DNA of 64,000 nt from Pseudoduganella umbonata (GTDB lineage: Bacteria > Pseudomonadota > Gammaproteobacteria > Burkholderiales > Burkholderiaceae_D). A program made the position numbers and the translations under genes. How positions within the stretch are numbered: position 1 is the stretch's first letter; every line of letters starts with the position of its first letter. This document shows positions 60,380 through 64,000 of the stretch, in pieces. The notes under the pieces are model-generated. The model was given only the letters and a program-made list of their open reading frames with translations, was not told where the DNA came from and did not search any database. The stretch spans positions 1-64,000 of the forward strand of contig NZ_JACHXS010000012.1 in the NCBI RefSeq assembly GCF_014192225.1. Direction: 5' to 3'.

Positions 60380-61090
60380 TCAGTACTTCTTGTTCGGATC
60401 GTAGCTCGAGCTCTGGTTCGACAGCCCGCCGGCCTGGTTGATGTTCTTGTCGGTCAGGTCGGAATCGCCGCGGTCCAGGTCCAGGCTGTTGCTGCCCAGG
60501 CCGGTGCCGCTGCCCAGGCTGCCGCTCTGGCTGGACATGCCGCTGCTGTTACCCATGTTGCTGCCCATGCTGCTGCCCGAGCCGCCGGACAGGTTGCCCG
60601 ACTGGCTCTGGCCAAAGCTGGAGCCGCTCTGCATCGTGCTGGTGCCGCTGCCCATCACGCTGCCGGTGGAGGTCATCTGGCCTGGCATCGCCTGCGCGGC
60701 GCCGCCCCAGAAGCTGCTGACCTGGCTGCCAAACTCGGCGCTCGCCATGTCGGGCCAGCGGTCCTTGTCGAAGCCCGGGGCATTTTCCAGGCGCTCTTTC
60801 GCCACGTCGAGAATGAAGCGCTTGTTGACGGTATCGAGTTGCAGTGCCTGCCATGGCACGGCAAACAGCTTGTCGCCCATGCCCAGGACGCCGCCGAACG
60901 ACAGCACGGCGTAGGCGACCCGGCCGGACTGCATGTCGATCATGATTTCCTTGATGTCGCCCAGGTCTTCTTCCTGGCGGTTGTAGACGTCTTCGCCCAT
61001 CAGCGTGTCGGCACCCATCAGGTGCGGGCCGGGGCCATCATTGTCGCGGTCACGGTAAATGCCAAACGGGTCTCGGTCGAGATAGCTCAT
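60380..61090 (-). CDS. PRC-barrel domain protein with serine/glycine/methionine-rich tail
   Basis: The 236-residue protein starts MSYLDRDPFGIYRDRDNDGP. A PRC-barrel covers about 20-110, with MGADTLMGEDVYNRQEEDLGD (in parts), IKEIMIDMQSGRVAYAVLSF and LFAVPWQALQLD. The rest (about 130-236) is a low-complexity tail of serine, glycine, glutamine, methionine and asparagine. GGAGACCGAC precedes the start. No signal peptide. PRC-barrel proteins of this kind are common and often stress-related; the role here is unknown. It has a shared terminator with hrpA. Confidence 0.88.
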   Translation of the reverse strand: MSYLDRDPFGIYRDRDNDGPGPHLMGADTLMGEDVYNRQEEDLGDIKEIMIDMQSGRVAYAVLSFGGVLGMGDKLFAVPWQALQLDTVNKRFILDVAKERLENAPGFDKDRWPDMASAEFGSQVSSFWGGAAQAMPGQMTSTGSVMGSGTSTMQSGSSFGQSQSGNLSGGSGSSMGSNMGNSSGMSSQSGSLGSGTGLGSNSLDLDRGDSDLTDKNINQAGGLSNQSSSYDPNKKY

Positions 61091-61259
61091 GTCGGTCTCC
61101 TGTAATGCATTTCGGTAATGCGGTTCGTGGAAAGGCCGCCGCGCATAGCCCGGCGGTGCGCATGCCAGAATAGCGCAGGCGGATGTTTCGCGTTCTTACT
61201 GCAATTCAATAGTGTGGCCCGGCTCCGTTGCATGGGGGCTGGACGAAAACGGAGGATGC

Positions 61260-62321
61260 ATGGTCAAGCGAAATGCCGGCGCGCGCCTGGTGCGCTCGTT
61301 GATGAAAGCGGGCAGCGCCCAGCAAAAGGCGGCGACAAAGATGGTGGGTACCCTGCTGACGTTACCGAAGAGCAGTGTCCGCAAGCGGCCCGCGAAAAAG
61401 GCGGCCCTGGCGGCGCCGCGCGTGCGCACGCCGCCCGCGACACCGGTGGCGCCCGGGCGCTGGCTGGCCGGCCACCACCTGGCGGGTGCCCAGCAGATGC
61501 AGTACTGGCTGTACCTGCCGCAGGGAGAAGTGCCACCGCAGGGCTGGCCGCTGGTGCTCATGCTGCACGGCTGCCAGCAAACCGCGACGCAGTTCGCGCA
61601 GGGCACGCGGATGAACGTGATGGCGGAAAAGAAGGGCTACGCGGTGCTGTATCCGCAGCAATCGGTGACCGTGCAGGCGCAACGCTGCTGGCGCTGGTTC
61701 GACCGCTCCACGCAGCAGGGCGGCGGCGACGTGCAGCCGGTGTCCGGGATCCTTGCCAAGGTGATGTCCCAATATCCGATCGACCGGCGCCGCGTGTATG
61801 TGTGCGGCATCTCGGCCGGTGCCGGCATGGCCAACATCATGGCGATCAATTTTCCGGAGGTATTCGCGGCGGTCGGCCTGCATTCGGGGCCCGTGTTCGG
61901 TGCCGGCCACGGTACCGTCGGCGCGCTGGGCGTGATGCGCCATGGCGGCGGCTTGCGCACCGAACCGGCGATCCGCGAAGTGCTGGCGCGCCGCGCCGAT
62001 TTCCCGCTGATGCCCGCGATCCTGCTCCAGGGCGAGGCCGATACCGTGGTGCACGCGGTGAACCAGCAGCAGCTCGTGCGGCAGAGCCTGCTGCTGAACG
62101 GCGTGCCGGCCGATGCCCCCGTGAAGGTAACGCGGCGCGGCACCCGCAGCGGACACGAAATCCGCGATTACCAGGTCGGCAGCAAGGTGGTGCTGCGGGT
62201 GGTGCGGGTCGATACGCTGGACCATGCGTGGAGCGGCGGCGATCCGGCGATCGCCTTTCACGCGAAGGGGCCGGATGCGAGCCGGATGATGCTGGAGTTT
62301 TTTGGCAAGCACCGGCGGTAA
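61260..62321 (+). CDS. PHB-depolymerase-family esterase (LpqC-like alpha/beta hydrolase)
   Basis: The 353-residue protein has a basic N-terminal region (about 1-60) without a clear signal peptide, then an alpha/beta hydrolase of the polyhydroxybutyrate depolymerase family. LVLMLHGCQQTATQFAQGTRM is the family motif with the oxyanion hole region. The catalytic serine is in GISAGAGMAN (GxSxG), aspartate in GEADTVVHAVN and histidine in LDHAWSGG. It may cleave stored PHB oligomers, or feruloyl-type or other esters. ATG 61260 follows GGAGG; the frame extends upstream but lacks support. Confidence 0.9.
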   Translation: MVKRNAGARLVRSLMKAGSAQQKAATKMVGTLLTLPKSSVRKRPAKKAALAAPRVRTPPATPVAPGRWLAGHHLAGAQQMQYWLYLPQGEVPPQGWPLVLMLHGCQQTATQFAQGTRMNVMAEKKGYAVLYPQQSVTVQAQRCWRWFDRSTQQGGGDVQPVSGILAKVMSQYPIDRRRVYVCGISAGAGMANIMAINFPEVFAAVGLHSGPVFGAGHGTVGALGVMRHGGGLRTEPAIREVLARRADFPLMPAILLQGEADTVVHAVNQQQLVRQSLLLNGVPADAPVKVTRRGTRSGHEIRDYQVGSKVVLRVVRVDTLDHAWSGGDPAIAFHAKGPDASRMMLEFFGKHRR

Positions 62322-62403
62322 ACGCCGCGGGATGGCCGATGCGGCGCCAGGTCAGCCACCGCACGATTGCCAGATTGTCATTGCCAAAACGTCCCATCGA
62401 TAG

Positions 62404-62423
62404 TACTGTACGGATATACAGTA
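62404..62423 (+). promoter_or_regulatory. LexA (SOS) box upstream of imuA
   Basis: TACTGTACGGATATACAGTA is a near-perfect SOS box (CTGT-N8-ACAG with flanking TA). It lies 19 bases before the imuA start, so LexA would repress imuA-imuB. Confidence 0.93.
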
Positions 62424-62442
62424 TTTCTTTGGATCATCAACC

Positions 62443-63150
62443 ATGGCCCACGCCGCACCATTGCTGGCGCCGGAAGCCGTGCATCCCTCACTCTGGCTTG
62501 CATCGCAACTGGCGCAATCGCACGACCGCTGCGTCGACACCGGACATCCCGTCCTGTCGACCCAGCTGCCGGGCGGCGGCTGGCCGACGGGAACGCTGGT
62601 GGAATTGCTGCTGCAACAGCCGGGCATCGGCGAGATGCGCTTGCTGCAGCCGGTGCTGGCGGCGCTGGAGCGGCCCGTCGTGCTGGTGCAGCCGCCGTAC
62701 GTGCCGCAGGCGCTGGCGCTCGATGCGCTGGGCATTCCACCCACGCGGCTGGTGTGGATCCGCAACACGGGCAAGAGCGCCGATGCGCTGTGGGCGGCCG
62801 AACAGATCCTGCGCAGCGGCTGCTGCGGCGCGCTGTTGCTGTGGCAGCAGAACGTGCGCAGCGAAGCGCTGCGCCGGCTGCACCTGGCGGCGCAAAGCGG
62901 CGAAACGCTGTTCTGCCTGATGCGGCCGCTGGCGGCCGCGCAGGATGCATCGCCGGCGCCGCTGCGGCTGGCATTGCGGCCCGCCGCCGGCGGCCTGCAG
63001 ATCGATTTTGTGAAACGCCGGGGGCCGCAACGCGATGCGCCATTGTTCCTGCCCTTGACCCCCTCTTTGCTGCAACGACATGCGCCTCTGGATCGGCCTG
63101 CACCTGCCCCGGCTCCCGCTCGAAGTGTTCTGCCCGAGCTGGTCGGCTGA
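62443..63150 (+). CDS. imuA: ImuA, SOS mutasome RecA-like protein
   Basis: SulA/RecA-related protein of the mutagenic translesion system ImuA-ImuB-DnaE2. The 235 residues start MAHAAPLLAPEAVHPSLWLA. It has the typical LPGGGWPTGTLVELLLQQPG with a RecA-like fold but a degraded Walker A, and WAAEQILRSGCCGALLLW. The C-terminus is alanine- and proline-rich. It is SOS-controlled by the box just upstream. Its 3' end overlaps imuB by 71 bases in another frame. dnaE2, if present, would lie beyond the window. Confidence 0.92.
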   Translation: MAHAAPLLAPEAVHPSLWLASQLAQSHDRCVDTGHPVLSTQLPGGGWPTGTLVELLLQQPGIGEMRLLQPVLAALERPVVLVQPPYVPQALALDALGIPPTRLVWIRNTGKSADALWAAEQILRSGCCGALLLWQQNVRSEALRRLHLAAQSGETLFCLMRPLAAAQDASPAPLRLALRPAAGGLQIDFVKRRGPQRDAPLFLPLTPSLLQRHAPLDRPAPAPAPARSVLPELVG

Positions 63151-64000
63151 CACCTGTAGCGCGGTGCTGGACCACGACGCGGTGCTGGCCGTATCGGACC
63201 AGGCGCGCCGTGCCGGCGTAGTGCCGGGCATGCGCCGTGGCGGCGCCCTGATGATGGCGCCGGAAGCGCAATTGCACGAACGCGCGCCGGACCGGGAAAC
63301 GGAAGCGCTGCATGCGGTGGCGATGGCGATGCTGCAATTCACGCCGCAGGTGGCCGAAGGCGAGGAAGCCACGCTGCTGATGGACGTGGGCGCCAGCCTG
63401 CGCCTGTTCGGCGGCATCCGACGCCTGTGCGCGCTGGTGCGCGCCAGCCTGCGCAAGCTGGGCTTCACCGGGCTGCTGGCCGTGGCGCCGACGGCGCGCG
63501 GCGCCTGGCTGCTGGCGCGCGGCGGGGCAGGGCGCGCGATCCGGCTGGAAAAAATGACGGCGCTGCTGCACCGGCTGCCGGCCAGCCTGCTGCCGCCCGC
63601 CCGGCCCTACATGGCCTGGCTGGAAGGCATCGGCTGCCTGTCGGTGGGCGACGTGGCGCGCCTGCCGCGGCCGGGCCTGCAGCGGCGCTGCGGCCGCGCG
63701 CTGCTCGACGTGCTCGACGCGGCGCTGGGCCACGCCGCCGAGATGTTCCACTGGATCGAGGCACCGGCCACGTTCCATGCGAAGCTGGAACTGTTCGGCC
63801 GCATCGAGAACACCGACCTGCTGCTGGCCGGCGCCTGCCGCCTGCTGCAGCAGATGACGGGCTGGCTGAACGCCCGCCAGCTGGCCGTCGAGCGCATCAC
63901 GCTGCTGCTGGAACACGAGCGGGGCAAGGTGGCGCGGCCGCCCACGCCGGTCGAGATCGTGCTGGCCGAGGCGGTCTGGCGCGACGACCACCTGGTGCGC
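63080..64000 (+). CDS. imuB: ImuB, Y-family polymerase-like protein (cut by window edge)
   Basis: Non-catalytic Y-family polymerase relative that tethers DnaE2 to the beta clamp. The visible 307 residues begin MRLWIGLHLPRLPLEVFCPS and include DQARRAGVVPGMRRGGALMM, TLLMDVGASLRLFGG and the thumb-like WLEGIGCLSVGDVARLPRPG. The first catalytic carboxylate of Y-family polymerases is not in place: the conserved start is LHLPRLPLEVF, without the DCDAFFA-type motif, as in other ImuB. The start lies inside imuA (71-base overlap). The stop is outside the window. Confidence 0.92.
   Translation, partial: MRLWIGLHLPRLPLEVFCPSWSADTCSAVLDHDAVLAVSDQARRAGVVPGMRRGGALMMAPEAQLHERAPDRETEALHAVAMAMLQFTPQVAEGEEATLLMDVGASLRLFGGIRRLCALVRASLRKLGFTGLLAVAPTARGAWLLARGGAGRAIRLEKMTALLHRLPASLLPPARPYMAWLEGIGCLSVGDVARLPRPGLQRRCGRALLDVLDAALGHAAEMFHWIEAPATFHAKLELFGRIENTDLLLAGACRLLQQMTGWLNARQLAVERITLLLEHERGKVARPPTPVEIVLAEAVWRDDHLVR

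Noticed and set aside
1..64000. tRNA, rRNA or prophage genes
   Set aside because: No cloverleaf-type or rRNA-like sequence and no phage structural genes were seen; the only mobile-type gene is the RAYT.

Overview
The window is a GC-rich chromosomal segment with gene content and gene order typical of Betaproteobacteria of the family Oxalobacteraceae (Massilia, Duganella, Janthinobacterium and relatives). The grounds are the yicC-gmk-rpoZ-spoT block, the kinase-phosphatase-rph-rdgB-hemW block, PEP-CTERM proteins, an Entner-Doudoroff cluster under a HexR-type regulator, and many REP-like CCGGTGACAGGCACC palindromes. The genus is inferred, not proven. No rRNA, tRNA, CRISPR array or prophage was seen.

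Layout. 1-2.2 kb: start of a flagellin gene with a FliA-type promoter, then a diguanylate cyclase. 2.4-5.1 kb: a LuxR-type response regulator and PAS histidine kinase pair, and greB. 5.1-6.0 kb: a REP-associated tyrosine transposase (RAYT) flanked by copies of one long palindrome. 6.0-10.4 kb (minus): yicC, gmk, rpoZ, spoT. 10.4-15.1 kb (plus): Ser/Thr kinase, PP2C phosphatase, rph, rdgB, hemW. 15.1-22.3 kb (minus): a patatin-like protein and an RND efflux operon. 22.4-27.1 kb: transaldolase, a DadA-like oxidoreductase, a VOC protein, and a quinone-reductase-like flavoprotein divergent from a LysR regulator. 27.1-35.0 kb: sugar catabolism, with pgi, an SMP-30 lactonase, zwf and hexR on the minus strand and edd-eda divergent on the plus strand. 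35.2-40.7 kb: three PEP-CTERM secreted proteins and a small membrane protein. 41-51.3 kb: a chemotaxis operon (MCP, cheY, STAS protein, cheA, two MCPs, cheW, cheR, cheB), facing an antiparallel operon of response regulator, CheC-like phosphatase and diguanylate cyclase (51.3-53.4 kb). 53.5-60.4 kb: rpiA, yggX, argA, hrpA. 60.4-64 kb: PRC-barrel protein, PHB-depolymerase-like esterase, and SOS-controlled imuA-imuB, cut by the window edge.

How the genes work together. The sugar genes encode glucose-6-phosphate to pyruvate plus glyceraldehyde-3-phosphate, with candidate HexR operators before zwf, pgi and edd; the SMP-30 protein sits where a 6-phosphogluconolactonase would be expected. Flagellin, chemotaxis proteins and two diguanylate cyclases with intact I-sites point to a motile bacterium with c-di-GMP control. 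PEP-CTERM proteins imply an exosortase elsewhere.

The most unusual structure is the repeat landscape: one RAYT gene inside its own palindromes, plus at least four further clusters of REP-like palindromes with different heads but a similar A/T-rich loop. One cluster has split the 3' end of hrpA, leaving a second copy of the last ten codons and the terminator downstream.
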